From Strongyloides papillosus (taxonomy: Eukaryota > Nematoda > Chromadorea > Rhabditida > Strongyloididae): a DNA stretch of 64,000 nt. The stretch is taken from contig SRSI01000009.1 of NCBI GenBank assembly GCA_005656395.1, forward strand, positions 1,674,001-1,738,000, in the 5' to 3' direction. The notes below the pieces were generated by a model that made no database searches, had not been told where the DNA came from, and worked only from the letters and a program-made list of their open reading frames with translations. Position numbers and translations under genes: made by a program. Positions 48,201 to 60,909 of this stretch are shown here, in pieces; within the stretch, counting starts at the first letter, position 1, and each line of letters starts with the position of its first letter.

Positions 48201-51200
48201 AGCAGATCTTTTTATGGATAATGAAGGAATGAATGCATCAAAACTTGGTTTCTTACTACCTCTAATTGAAAAGATTATGACTACAAAAGATTTTGATTCA
48301 ACAATTAAAACATCCTTAACTTCTTTCCTTCAAGATGGTGTTTCTCTTAAATTCATTAAAGGTGAAGATGTTCTACTTGTTCCATATTTAAAGCTCGCTA
48401 CTATGACATTACCAATACTTATTGAAAATCATGATACAGAACTAATAAAACCTTGTACAGTAGTTCTTCAAAATTTAGCAAGTATCATGTCTGAGTGTAC
48501 CATTCCAACGGAAAAAATGGAACAATTTCTCCATTATTTATTAGATCATTTGAAAGAACCAAATGAAAAAATTCGTATAATGATCATAAATATGTTATAC
48601 AATATGCATCACCAAGTATCTGTTTTAATTCATCAATCAAAAGCATTCAAAGCTAAATTAGTTGTTATATTATCAATTATTATAAATGATGAAGATGAAA
48701 AAGTAAATCAAGGAGCAATACAATTATGGAGACATTTAGAATTAAAACTCCCAGTAGGATTATTTTCTCATATTTTTAATGAATTAATGGATGTTAATGA
48801 ATTTATCCGTAAAGGAGCATCAAATATTATTCTAAAAATAGTTACAGATATGCCAAAATTGAAAATAACTATAATAAATATGCTTTTTGATTTATATGTT
48901 AAACATTCAAAAATTATTGAAGCTGAGTACGATACTGTTGGAAGATTATTAAGAGCAGAGTATGATGAATGGGAGAAAAGAAGTGGAATAGCAGAAGCTT
49001 TAATAAAATTGGTAAATACTATCAAGCAGGATGAAGCATTTGATTTTCTAAAAAAAATTGTTAATATTGGACTTCTTGATCACAACGCTTCTGTAAGACA
49101 AAAAATGTTAAAAGTAGCTGAAGCTATTATAACAAAGCATGGAAGAGATAGTGTAAATGAATTTTATCCATTTTTAGAAGAGAAATTAGTTTCATTATCC
49201 ACAGACGAAAAGGATGATATTATGAGACAGGGATTAGTTATATTACTTGGTACACTAACAAAATACCTCGATCCAAATGATAAAAAAATCTTGGAAATTT
49301 TAATGAAATTAATGTCTACCTTAACAACACCATCTCAACCAGTTCAAGAAAGTATTTGTTCATGTTTACCAGCACTAATTGCTAGTAGACCTGAAGATGG
49401 AAAAGTTCTATTAAAATCTATGTTAACAAGTTCTGCTAAATTTTCTACCTATGGAGAACGAAGAGGTGCTGCTTATGGTGTTGCTGGAATTGTTAAAGGG
49501 CTTGGTATAAAATCAATGAAAGAACAACAAGTTGATGTCTTTTTGAAGAATGGTTTTAAAAATAAAAAAGATCCACGAATGAAAGAAGCTTGTTGTTTAT
49601 TAATGGAAATGCTTGGTTATGCATTAGGACAATCTTTTGAACCATATATTCTCGAATTATTACCTGATTTGTTATCAGCATATGGTGATTCTAATGAAAA
49701 TGTTCGTCTTGCTGCTGAAGACGCCTGTAATTGTATAATGTCAAAAATCTCTAATTTCGGAGTTAAATTAATTCTTCCAGTTGTTCTTGAGGTTATTGAT
49801 AAAGATGCATGGAGGACAAAAGTTGTTTGTGTTAAATTACTTGGAAATATGGCTATTACAGCACCAAAACAACTATCTGTATGCCTTGCTTCAGTTGTAC
49901 CAAAACTTATCGAGTGTTTAGCTGATTCTCATTCAAAAGTTCAATCATCAGCCGAAAATGCTTTAAAGAAAATTTCTACAGTTATTAAAAATCCAGAAAT
50001 GCTTACTATTTCATCTCACTTAATTGATGCCCTTATTGATCCTGGAAATAAGACTGTTTCTACATTAACAACAATTCTTAATATTCGTTTTGCTCATTTC
50101 ATTGATACACCATCATTATCAATGATGATGCCTATCGTCAAGAGAGGTTTTGATGAAAAAAGTACAGAAGGTCGTAGAATGGCTGCTAATATTATTGCAA
50201 ATATTTATCAATTAGCCGATAAACGTGATATGGAACATTACTTATATGAAATAATGCCAGGTCTCAAGAAATCACTATTTGATCCTGTTCCTGATATTCG
50301 TGCTATTTGTGCTAAAGCCATTGGAAGTATTATTAAATATGCTATTGGCGAAAGTTCTGAAAAATTACAAGCTGAACTTCTCCCTTGGCTTAGTCAAAAA
50401 CTTATCTCTGAAGAGAGTGTTGTTGAAAGGTCTGGAGCTGCACAAGGTTTGTCTGAAATTTACTATGGCATTGGTGAAGATTCATTAGATGATATTATGC
50501 CTCAAATCATTAATAAACTTAACCAACCAAATTTACCTCCACACGTAAGAGATGGATTCACATTAATGTATATTTATCTTCCACTTGTCTTCCAAAACAA
50601 ATTTGCTCCTTATCTATCACAAGTTATACCTTCAATTCTTCGTGGTCTTTCAGACGAGAATGAATTTGTTAGAGATTCATCTCTAAAAGCTGGTCAAAGA
50701 CTTATAACTCAATATTGTACTACGGCGCAAAAATTACTTCTACCACAACTTCAAACTGCAATTACTGATGCTTTCTGGAGAATCAGACATGCTGCTGTTA
50801 CACTTATTGGAGACTTACTATTTACAGTTAGTGGTGTTTCTGGTAAAATGACATCAAATACTGCTGAAGAAGATGATACCTTTGGTATAGATGAAGCAAA
50901 TTCTGCTATTATAAAGAAATTGGGTCAAGAAACAAGAGATCAAATATTTGCATCATTATATTTATGTAGAAATGATACAGCTGGACAAGTAAGAACAGCC
51001 GCAACTCATGTATGGAAAATTGTTGTATCTAATACTCCTAGAACATTGAAAGAAATTATGACAACATTATTTTCACAAATTTTAGATTGTCTCTCATCAA
51101 CATCTGAAGATAGACAAATAATGGCTGGAAAATGTTTAGGTGAACTTGTTAAAAAGATGGGAGAAAAAATTATGACAGATGTGTTACCAGTAATTACAAA

Positions 51201-53384
51201 ACAATTAGATTCTGATAATTCATTACAACGTCAAGGAGTAGCTACTGCATTGGGTGAAATTGTTGATAATACAAATTCAGAAATTGTTTTTATTTATGCT
51301 GAAAATCTTATTGAACCAATAAAACAATGCTTGTCAGATGAAGACGAGGGTGTTCGTGAATCTGCTGTTAACCTCTTTACTGCATTCTATAAAGTAACTG
51401 GAAATATTGCATTGGATGAAATAGTTGTCCCATTACTTAAGGATATTGATGATGTTGAAAAATCAGAAAGAGTTATTGGAGGCCTTTGTGCTGTTGTTCA
51501 AAGTAATAGTCGTCAAATGATGTCATATCTTTTACCAAAGCTTACAAAACCACCTGTAAATGTAGTTGCATTATGTAAGATTTCTGCTGCTGCAGGTGAT
51601 TCACTTGGTAAGAATTTACCAAGGATTCTTGAAGCATTATTAGATAATTGTGAAAATACTGATAATGAAGAACAAATTGACAATTGTTTGCCAGTATTAT
51701 TATCTGTTGACGATTATGAAGGAATATCTCAAATAATATCAACATTAATTACTCGAGCATCTAAAAAAGATCATATTCCATCAGCTATGTTGTTCTCTAG
51801 ATTTGTTTCAGAGAGTGGTTGTGATTTTGATGAATTTATCAATCAAATTTTGCCCGGCACATTATCGCTATATAATTCTAAGATACCAGAAATTGTTGAT
51901 AGCGCAATTAAAGCATTAATTTCTCTAACATCAAATATGGAACAATCTGTACAATTTAACACAATTCCTCTTATACAATCATGTATACAAAAAATGATGG
52001 ACATAGGTGAAAAAGAACAGATTCCTGGATTTAATCATCCAAAAGGTATTTCACCATTTTTACCAATTCTTCGTGAAGGTATTATTAATGGTGGTGTTGA
52101 ATTAAAACAAAAATCTGGAGAAACACTTGGTAATATTGTTCTTTTATCCACACAAACAAGTCTTAAAAGTCACGTTGTTAACGCAACTGGTCCACTTATC
52201 AGAGTTCTTGGAGACCGTTACCCACCAGAGGTTAAAATTGCCATTATCCAAACATTATCAAGACTTTTGGATAAAGTTATTAATTTCCTTTCTGCATTCC
52301 TTCCACAATTACAATCAACATTTATTAAGGCTATTCAGGAACCATCTTCTAGAAAAGTTAGACTTGCTGCCGGTGGTGCTTTAGCAAAATTGATTCAAAT
52401 CCATCCAAAACCAGAAAATATTATTAATGAATTTATTAAGTTACTATCAAATCTTGAGGATGAAACTCTTCTCCTTTCAACAGTAGTTTCATTAAGAGCT
52501 TTGATCAAAAAAATTGGTTCAAAATTATCTAAATCAACAATTGATGGTGTAATTTCAATTGCAAAAAAATACATTAATAATACTGAAGATGTTGTTAAAG
52601 CATGTGGAGCATTATATGGTGAGGCAATACCATTCTGTGATCAATGGCCCTTGAATATATTAAATGAGATAAACAAAGGAACAACGAATCAGAAATTGTT
52701 TTATTTAACATGTTTACAACTTTTGGCAACAGAGAACGTAGACAAAATGATAGATGTTTATGGATATGAAAATATATCAAATACATTATCTGCAAATTTT
52801 TCGAACGAATCATCCTCTATTGCAGATGCTTCACTTCGTACAGCTGGTTATATATTAATTTCAAAAGAAAATAACTGTGATAAAGATCTTCTTCAAGTTT
52901 TAGCGAAAACAATAAATCATAATTCAAATGATATTAAAAGACTTGTAGCCGTTGTTATTCAAAATATCTTTAAACACATTTCTAATCCCTCAAATGAACT
53001 TTTGAAGGTAAGTTTAAACATAAATCATCTTTTTTTATTTTATTGTTATTTGTCATTTTAATGTTAATGTACATTCAAATGTTTGCACTTTAACAACAAT
53101 TGCATTTAATTTAATTTTCATCCTACATTTTTTAGGCAATTGTACCATCACTTATAAACGGAACTAAAGAAAGAAATCTTGCTGTAAGAGTTTCTTCTGA
53201 ATATGCATTGTTAGAAGTTTTTAAACTAAGAAAAAGTGATAATATATATGAAGAATACGTTAATATATTAAGTGGAGGAGTTAAAGCTGTTCTTGTTGAT
53301 ACATATCAAAAACAATTAGTTAAAGCTTTGAAAAATAATGATGACTCTCTTGAATCACTAGATAACATGTTAACTGTCGAATAA
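45234..53384 (+). CDS. gcn-1: GCN1, translational-stress HEAT-repeat protein
   Basis: Exons 45234-45272, 45317-45428, 45476-53007 and 53136-53384 give 2643 residues, close to human GCN1 (about 2670). The protein is HEAT repeats throughout. A charged helical insert lies near 785-835 (AEIALRKELAEKRRKEGKLT). The most conserved, EF3-like block runs from about 1375 (YGERRGAAYGVAGIVKGLG) through DNEFVRDSSLKAGQRLI to RIRHAAVTLIGDLLF. The RWD-binding region expected for Gcn2 contact lies around 2200-2400 (SSRKVRLAAGGALAKLI). GCN1 binds stalled or collided ribosomes and activates the eIF2-alpha kinase GCN2 on amino-acid shortage. Exon 3 is an uninterrupted 7.5 kb, exceptional in this window. Exon 2 is short but in phase and includes GCN1-like DPFKVAVKKYL. 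Confidence 0.95.
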
Positions 53385-53521
53385 GAATATTAAAAAAATT
53401 TTTTATAATGATTATGTTTGAGTTATTGATAATTATCTTTTACAACAGATTGTTATTTATGTTTATTTTATTAAAGTGTTATTGCATTTATTAATATTTC
53501 TTGAAAATTCATAATTGTTGA

Positions 53522-53537
53522 ATTATTTTTTTTAGCA
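53522..53537 (+). promoter_or_regulatory. Candidate spliced-leader acceptor before GatB
   Basis: ATTATTTTTTTTAG ends at 53535, two bases before the GatB ATG and about 150 bp after the GCN1 stop. A poly(A)-signal-like ATTAAA lies near 53470. The short same-strand gap plus an acceptor without an upstream exon fits trans-splicing of a downstream operon gene. Confidence 0.5.
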
Positions 53538-56500
53538 ATGTTAAATAAATTTCGTGTAAACATTGGTCTTGAAATTCATGCTCAATTAGCATCAAGGACA
53601 AAATTGTTTTCACCAGCTCCTGTTCTTGATGATGCACCACCAAATAGCACTGTTAATATATTTGATTGTACGACTCCTGGAACATTACCCGTCTTAAATA
53701 AAGAATGTGTTATGGTCAGAAAGATTCTTCATTGTTTAGTTATTATTTGTTTTAGATGGCGTTAAAGGCAGCTAAAATTTTAAATTGTGAAATTCCAAAA
53801 TATTCAAGATTTGATAGGAAACATTATTTTTATCCAGATATGCCAATGGGATTTCAAATAACACAACAAGAGATGCCAATTGCGAAGAATGGTTTTTTTG
53901 ATTTTTATCTATACTCCAGGTTAGTACAGGAACAACCAAGCAATGTAAGTAAATTAAAATGTTTTAAACTTCTTTAATTGAATCTTTCGAAAATCATTTT
54001 TTTGCTTTCTATAATGTAAACTTATTTTGAAATTTAATATGCTTAGAAAAATTTTTCTGGCATGAGTAATATTGTATACATTACGTATGAAAAATGGTAT
54101 ATTTAGAATGCCCACCATCTGTCTGATTACACATATAATTTCTTTCTGAAACACTTTAAATTACTTTTCTAAAGTGCTTTCTCTTATTCTTTAATTTTTA
54201 TTCTCCATATTTCTTTTGATTCTTAAATTATTTTAGGCTTATTATTTTTTATTTACACGATCTTTTTAATATCCAAACAGAAAAATGTCTGGGTAAGAGA
54301 GATCAAATTATCGACTTGACTAACATCCTAAAGATCTAATTTTCCATACACAATGTATACACTATTAGCCAATCAAGAAAAATTTATTTCAACCATATTA
54401 AATTCCAAAGTATTGAATTAAAAGAAACTAAAAATATCTAACAATAAATATTTATAACTTTTGTCAAAATTGATTCTTGAAAGCGACCATATGATATATT
54501 AAACTATAAATCATTATCTAGAAGATGCAGACAATATCATTAAAAATTGCTAAGTATTAAAAAATTATGATCTTTTACAGAACTGTGATATATATTGATG
54601 TCCAACTTGTATGTCAATAATTGAATGAAATCGTTATAACTTTTTAACCATTTTAAAATTATATTCATCAGTCTTTAGATATTGTTTTTTTTTTATTATT
54701 TTCCAATTTACTTTTTACTTCATTTTATCTTACTTCACTATTATAATGATTTCAATAATCTTATTTACGTCAAAATTATACGATACATCGTAAAATGTTT
54801 TTTTATTTTTTATTTATCTTAAGTACCACTCTCCCTCTAAATTTTACACAATCATACAATAGTAATTAATTTGATCTAAAAAATCAAAGTAACTTCACTT
54901 ATTCATGCACTTTTCGGTCAAACAAATATTTTTAAAGTTTATTTATAATATAAGTGGAACATGTCTTATTTGCGATAAAAAATAATGAAATTTGTACTTT
55001 TGTACGTATAACGAAAAAAATATAATTACAGAAAAGTTATTCATATTATAAGTAAAGGCGCCAAATTGGTTCAAAAATCGTTATAATGGATTATTTCTTT
55101 GTTCCTTAATTTCTCTTACAACAAATAATAAGTCATTAAATTGTCAACTACAAGGCACTCCCTCTTTTTTTTTACCATTAATCTTAAATTATAAATCATT
55201 TTTTAATTTAAGGTTACATGATATTATATTCATTCTATTTAACTATTTTAGATTTTGATTAATAAATTAAGATTTAGTAAAAAACACTATAATATTTTCT
55301 TTTGCCTACAGATTTCTCTAAATTTCACTATTATTACAATAAAATTATCAAAAATTGATTCTTTACCTGATTCGAATCGTCTAGAAGTTAATTTTAGTTT
55401 ATAATAAATTGGCTTCGTGATGATTCAAAATAGATAAAGTAATCATTAAATATTTATTTTATCACATTTTTTTAGAATGACAACTCTTTACATGGAGAAA
55501 ATAGTAATTTCAAGAAAGGAAGAGTCTTAGTAAAACAAGTACAGTTGGAGATGGATTCTGGAAAAACAATTGTTGATTCAAAAAATCGATATTTAATAGA
55601 TCTTAACAGAGCAGGTTGGTTTTTTCTTATTTTATGTAATTTAGATTAAAGGTGTTGGATTAATTGAAATTGTGACACTTCCAACGTTATCATCATCATT
55701 AGAAGCAGTTTCTTTCCTTGAACAATTACGTATCTTTTTAATTCAAAATGATATAAGTAAAGGAGAGATGCACAAAGGACATTTCCGTGTTGATGCAAAT
55801 ATTTCTTTAATACAAAAAGATGCCCCTGAAAATTTATTTGGTGAAAGGACAGAGGTAAAGAATATCAATAGTTTTAAAGATATCGTTAGAGCTATAGATT
55901 TTGAAATAATGCGTCATGCAAATATATTGAGTAATGGAGAACGAATAAATTATGAAACAAGAAAAATTTGTGAAGATGGGTATGAATGAGATAATGTTGC
56001 GTAAGATATTAATAATTTTTTTCAGTAAAACTGTCCCATTAAGAGATAAAGAAGGCGAAATTGTTGATTACAGGTTCACTGCTGAACCAAATTTACCACT
56101 ATTGGAAATTGAAAAAGACTGGCTTGATTGCGTTTCTAAAACAATAAAAATTGACAATATCCCTCACCTAATTTACATCAATAAATATGGAATGGATCCA
56201 AAATTATCAATGGAATTTACGGTATATTTACTACTTTCGTTTTTTTTAATTTTATTTTAGAATGACAAAGATAGTAAAAATTTTATGGATTTGGCATTAA
56301 CTTTAAATAATGCACCAATATCATACTTCCTTGAATGGTATAGAGAACTTAGACATATTTGTGTCAAAATAAAAAAAGAATATCCTTTAAAAAGTAACGA
56401 TGATATCCAGAAATTTTGTTATGTAGTGAATTTGGAAAATGAGGGCAAAATAACAAAACTTACTGGTGTTGAATTGTTAAAAAATTGTTTATTCCAAAAT

Positions 56501-56749
56501 GAGATAAATGAAGAAGGAGTCATTGAAATAATAAACTCTAATAATTTATGGAGAATAGTTGATGAAGAAAAAATAAACTACTATATTAATAAAGTGTGTG
56601 AAAAAGAAGAAAATTTGTATAAACGACTTAAAAGCGACAAAAAATCAAAAAATTTTAATAAATTAAGGAACTTAATTATTAATGAATGCAACAAAACTAT
56701 TCAATTATCAGATTTAGAGAAATGTCTGTGGAAAAAAATAGATTCATAG
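53538..56749 (+). CDS. GATB: Mitochondrial Glu-tRNA(Gln) amidotransferase subunit B
   Basis: Six exons (53538-53714, 53756-53944, 55476-55614, 55652-55979, 56026-56221, 56261-56749) give 505 residues. GatB landmarks: [20 protein letters not shown] at the start, [85 protein letters not shown] and [12 protein letters not shown], followed by the helical and YqeY-like C-terminal tRNA-binding region. With GatA and GatC it converts Glu-tRNA(Gln) to Gln-tRNA(Gln) in mitochondria. No obvious presequence precedes the domain, which starts almost at residue 1. Intron 2 is 1.5 kb, against 36-46 bp for the others. Confidence 0.93.
53945..55475 (+). other. Unusually long intron of GatB
   Basis: 1531 bp intron bounded by GTAAGT and TTTTTTTAG. 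No nested coding frame was established on either strand; a 66-codon minus frame at 53954-54154 looks spurious. It may hold an old insertion, but no terminal repeats were recognised. Confidence 0.6.
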
Positions 56750-57258
56750 ATTTTATGTAATAGACTTTATAAATAGATAAATAGTTTAAAGTAGGAATTG
56801 TTTTACATTCTTGGGTGTAACTTTTTTTTAAATTTAAGTTGTGAAACTACTAATAACAAGAATATATAAACAATTTTTAAACCTATACTAGAAATGTTAG
56901 TTATTCATTCGTTTTTATTTAAATTTCTATTTTGATGGAGAATTTAATTTTAGAAAATTAAAAGAACTTCTAGGGAACTTCTTAAAAACATTATTGTAAA
57001 TGAGTGAATTTATTCGTTTTTTATCTCGTGTTTTAATATCTAACTATTATTTCTAATATTAATAATTTATAAGTAAAAAGTAATTAATTGAGAAATTGTA
57101 AAGACATTTTCACATTGTTTCTAGTGCTAATTAAATGACATTTTTATAATATTTTAAATTAATTTCATTAATAATAGTAGTATTAAAAATATTGTTTATT
57201 GCATATGTAGAAATATTCATCTATTTGTTAAAGCAAAAAATTTTTCATTTCGATTGTA
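56750..57258. other. Intergenic, convergent 3' ends
   Basis: 509 bp between GatB (+) and the kinase gene (-). AT-rich; nothing else seen. Confidence 0.5.
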
Positions 57259-58884
57259 CTAATATGTGCAAAATACTAATTCATCAGGAGGAGTTTCACT
57301 TGGTGCGAGGAATTTTAGTAATACACCAAACGTTGGTCTTAATTTAGGATTTTGTGTGAAGCATTTGTCCATTGCATTTGCAAATACTGGAGGTGTATTT
57401 GGAGGTGCATTCATAGGTTTTCTTCCAGATATAATGATTTCTTTAGCTTCTTTGTTTGATTGTCTAGGATATGGTTCGGATTGGCATCTTGAAAATATCT
57501 CCCAAATAACAACACCAAATGACCAAACATCTGTTGCTAAATTAAAATGTTTTTCTTTAATTGTTTCAGGTGAAAGCCATTTGATAGGAACTTTTGTTTT
57601 AGCATTTAATGTAATTGATACTACATTTGCTACAGACAACCCAAAATCACTTATTTTAACTGTTAAATTTTCATCTATCAAACAATTTCTAGCTGCCAAA
57701 TCACGGTGAATTATATTCTTGCTAGCTAGATAACACATTCCTCTGCATGCATCTACGACAAATTTCATGCATACATTATTAGATGTTTCCGGATGTTTTT
57801 TCAAATATGAATTTAACGCTCCATTCTCACAATATTCAAGAACAATCATTAATGGTTCTTCATTAATTGCAAATCCATAAAGGTTAACAATATTTTTGTG
57901 CTTCAATTTCAAATTTATTTTTGCTTCTTTTACAAATTCTTTCCTTTGTATTTTATCAATTTTTTTACCAATTTTTAAAGATTTGATTGCACATTTTCTT
58001 ACAACATCGTTAATTGTATATGTTCCAACGCATACTACTCCGAAAGCTCCATGTCCTGGAAAATGTTAATTTTATAATATATAAGAAAAGAAATTTGTAA
58101 TTTACCTATTTCTTTTAGAATTTTTATATGATCATGATCAATATAATAATGTGGTTTAGGAATTGGTCTACGTAATATTACTTTGTTATTTCCTATTGGT
58201 GTTTCATTTGTTATATATGTTTTAAGTAACTCATCTAATTGTGGACAAGAAACTTCCCCTTTTAACATATACCAACTTCCCTCACTCCAATTCAATACAA
58301 CATGATTTATATGCATATCCTTTCCTTTTACTGATAAAACAAATCTTGTAGAACTATTTACCTCGGACTTTCTAACAAGATAATCACCTTCACTTACTAG
58401 AAACTCTTCCACTTCATCTCTAGGCAACAAACCATGATACCATTGATATTTTATAAGTTGTTTGATGGTATTCTTTATTACTTCAGGATCCATATTAAAG
58501 TCATCAATATTTTCCGTTTTAAATGTTTTATTAATAGATGCCATTCTTAAAATATAAAATATTATTACTACATATTTTAACTTACTTTGATTCTCTTAAT
58601 TTAGAAGTCTTGTTACCCTTACCCACATTATCATTTAATTTATCCATTGATTCATTAACATTTATTGAAATGGTTTTATGTCCAGGTTTATCATTTTTAG
58701 AATTATTGAATACTGTGACTTGACTTTGAACTGATACAATTTTCTTAGTTTTATTCTGTTTATCATCTTTACTATCTAAAGATCCATTACTGTTGGATGT
58801 TGAGGTACCAATATTTCCAGATTCTTTAATTGATCCTTTAAATATCTTCTTAAAAAACCTATGTTTACCTTTTCTGGTATGCAT
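57259..58884 (-). CDS. Fer/Fes-like SH2 non-receptor tyrosine kinase
   Basis: Exons 58884-58586, 58545-58106 and 58055-57259 give 511 residues. A basic, Ser/Asn/Lys-rich leader (about 1-125) precedes an SH2 domain (about 134-225: WYHGLLPRDEVEEFL, DYLVRKSE with the phosphotyrosine-binding Arg) and a kinase domain (about 242-505). Kinase motifs are complete: GHGAFG glycine loop, CAIKSLK lysine, KEAKI helix-C Glu, IIHRDLAARN, DFGLS and KWLSPETI. The activation loop (VANVVSITLNAKTKVP) has no Tyr. There is no F-BAR domain, matching the many short Fer-type kinases of nematodes, several with germline or sperm roles (for example spe-8). The particular orthologue is not determined. Confidence 0.88.
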
Positions 58885-59093
58885 TATTAATATAATAAGC
58901 TTGTAGAAAATTTTTTAAAATATATACATTTATATCAAAGAATATTTACATAATACAATGGATAATATTTAAATTTATAAAATAATAATAATTTTAATTA
59001 TAGTAAATAAAATATTTTAACAAAATATTTAGATATATTAATATAACAAATATACACAACATTATTACAAATAAATATATTAAGTTTCGATTA

Positions 59094-60909
59094 TTATAAT
59101 GATATTCCTAAAACATATTTTTTAATTGTTTCTGGAATAGGTAATTGTTCTACTTTATTTGGATTTAGAGGGGCCAAATAATTTCTTAGCATTAATCTAC
59201 AAGTATGTTGTAAACTTTTAGGATTTTTCATCTTATAAATCATGTTTGTTTTTAAATGATGAGTTAAAGGTAATCTTTGAACAGCTAATTGGTCATATTC
59301 TTCACCTAAATCACATAAAGCATGATATACATTTGGATTTGTAAGGGATAACTTTAACAAATTTCTGAGTTGTCCTCTTGGATCAGATAAAGGGGATTTC
59401 ATTATAATTTTACCACCATATGATAACATTAAATTAACTAATTCTATATTCACATTGTCTGTTGATCTAAAATATTCAACCATTGGAGTTTTCATAATCC
59501 CACCTTCTGGAAAAGTATGCTTCAAATTTACATTACCACCATATTTTAATAATAGTTTTATTATTTCTACCTGATTTTTAAGATCACTACAACATGCAAG
59601 ATGTAAAGCAGAACCAATATATGTATGAACAAGATTTGGATCACCACCAGCCTTAAGAATTATTTCAACAAGTTTAACATCATCTTTTAATACAGCTAAA
59701 TCTAAGGGTGATGCTTTATCATATTCTTTTTTCATATTAATATTTGCTCCAAGGTCAATTAATAAATTTACTAATTCATATGAACCTGATAAAACTGCAT
59801 AATGAAGAGCTGTTCTGTTGTCTTGTTTTGGTAAAGCTTCTGCATTTATATTAGCACCATATTTAAGAAGAAGTTTAATAGTTTTAATACCCTTTTCCTT
59901 AAGTCGACAAGCTTTCATTAATGGTGTAAGTCCATCTCTACTATAACAATTAGGATTAGCACCATATGTCAACTAAAATTATTTAGTAATATTATTTATT
60001 TATTTATTTAACTTACTAGAAGACGAATAAATTTTGTTTCTGTTGAAGAAACATGTGTAATTTCTGGTCCATCAAAATATTTTGTATTTGGATCAGCTCC
60101 AGCTTCTAGTAAAAATTTAGCACATTCATAATGACCTCTTCTAATTGCCATTGTCAAAGGTTCATCAACTCCATCACGTAATGGAAATGATTCTTTGGTA
60201 TCTTTATTATCAACAAAACAAACTTTTGCCATATTCTGAAATATTATGATAACAAAGTTATAAATTACTTCTTAACATACATCTACTAAAAGTTCAATTA
60301 ACTTAAAATGCCCTTTTTCAGCACATAGATGTAATGGTGTATATCCAGCTTCATCTATCGCATTTATATTTGCACCTCGGGCAATTAATAATTTTGCTGC
60401 CTCTAAATAATCACGAAAACAGGCGTAATGAAGAGGAGTTAAGCCTTGTGTAACTTCTTCATATGCCTAAATCACAAAATAAAATAGATATTGGATACAT
60501 ATATAAATTTTGTAATAACATAATTAAAAAGAATCACTTATTAATATTATTTAAAAGTAAAAATATTTTTATATTATGAACTTACAGATGCACCATATAA
60601 TAGTAATATTCGTAATTCGTTAATAGGAGCATAATTGTTAATTTTATCAGCTAGTATTCTCTAAAAAAATAATTTTTAGTTCAATTACAATAAATAAATA
60701 TATTAATGATAAGAAAATTTATAGCAATTTACCTGTTTTTTACTTTGTTCATCATTATTTTTACTATCTTTATTATACTTTAAAAAAGCTTTACTCTCAT
60801 TAGATAAAGTATTACGTGAAAGATTAGGTGCTGAAAAATTTTTTTCTTTTGAATGAAGAATTCTAAAATCGCTGAAGCCAACTATCTCGTCTGTGGAACT
60901 TCTTGCCAT
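59094..60909 (-). CDS. Ankyrin-repeat and SOCS-box (ASB-type) protein
   Basis: Five exons (60909-60733, 60660-60586, 60466-60281, 60235-60017, 59972-59094) give 511 residues. After a polar N-terminus of about 60 residues there are roughly eight ankyrin repeats, for example GLTPLHYACFRDYLEAAKLL, AGYTPLHLCAEKGHFKLIEL, DEPLTMAIRRGHYECAKFLL and RTALHYAVLSGSYELVNLLI. The C-terminal ~45 residues form a SOCS box: SLQHTCRLMLRNYL is a BC-box (elongin B/C contact) and VEQLPIPETIKKYVL a cullin-5-type box. Such proteins are substrate adaptors of cullin-RING ubiquitin ligases. The ankyrin stack would bind the target, which is unknown. It lies 209 bp upstream of the kinase gene on the same strand. Confidence 0.9.

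Noticed and set aside
55360..55390. GATTCGAATC resembling a tRNA T-loop
   Set aside because: It is a short palindrome inside the GatB intron with no acceptor, D or anticodon arms around it.
57266..57709. 147-codon plus-strand ORF opposite the kinase
   Set aside because: Antisense shadow of the kinase domain, whose motifs are complete on the minus strand.
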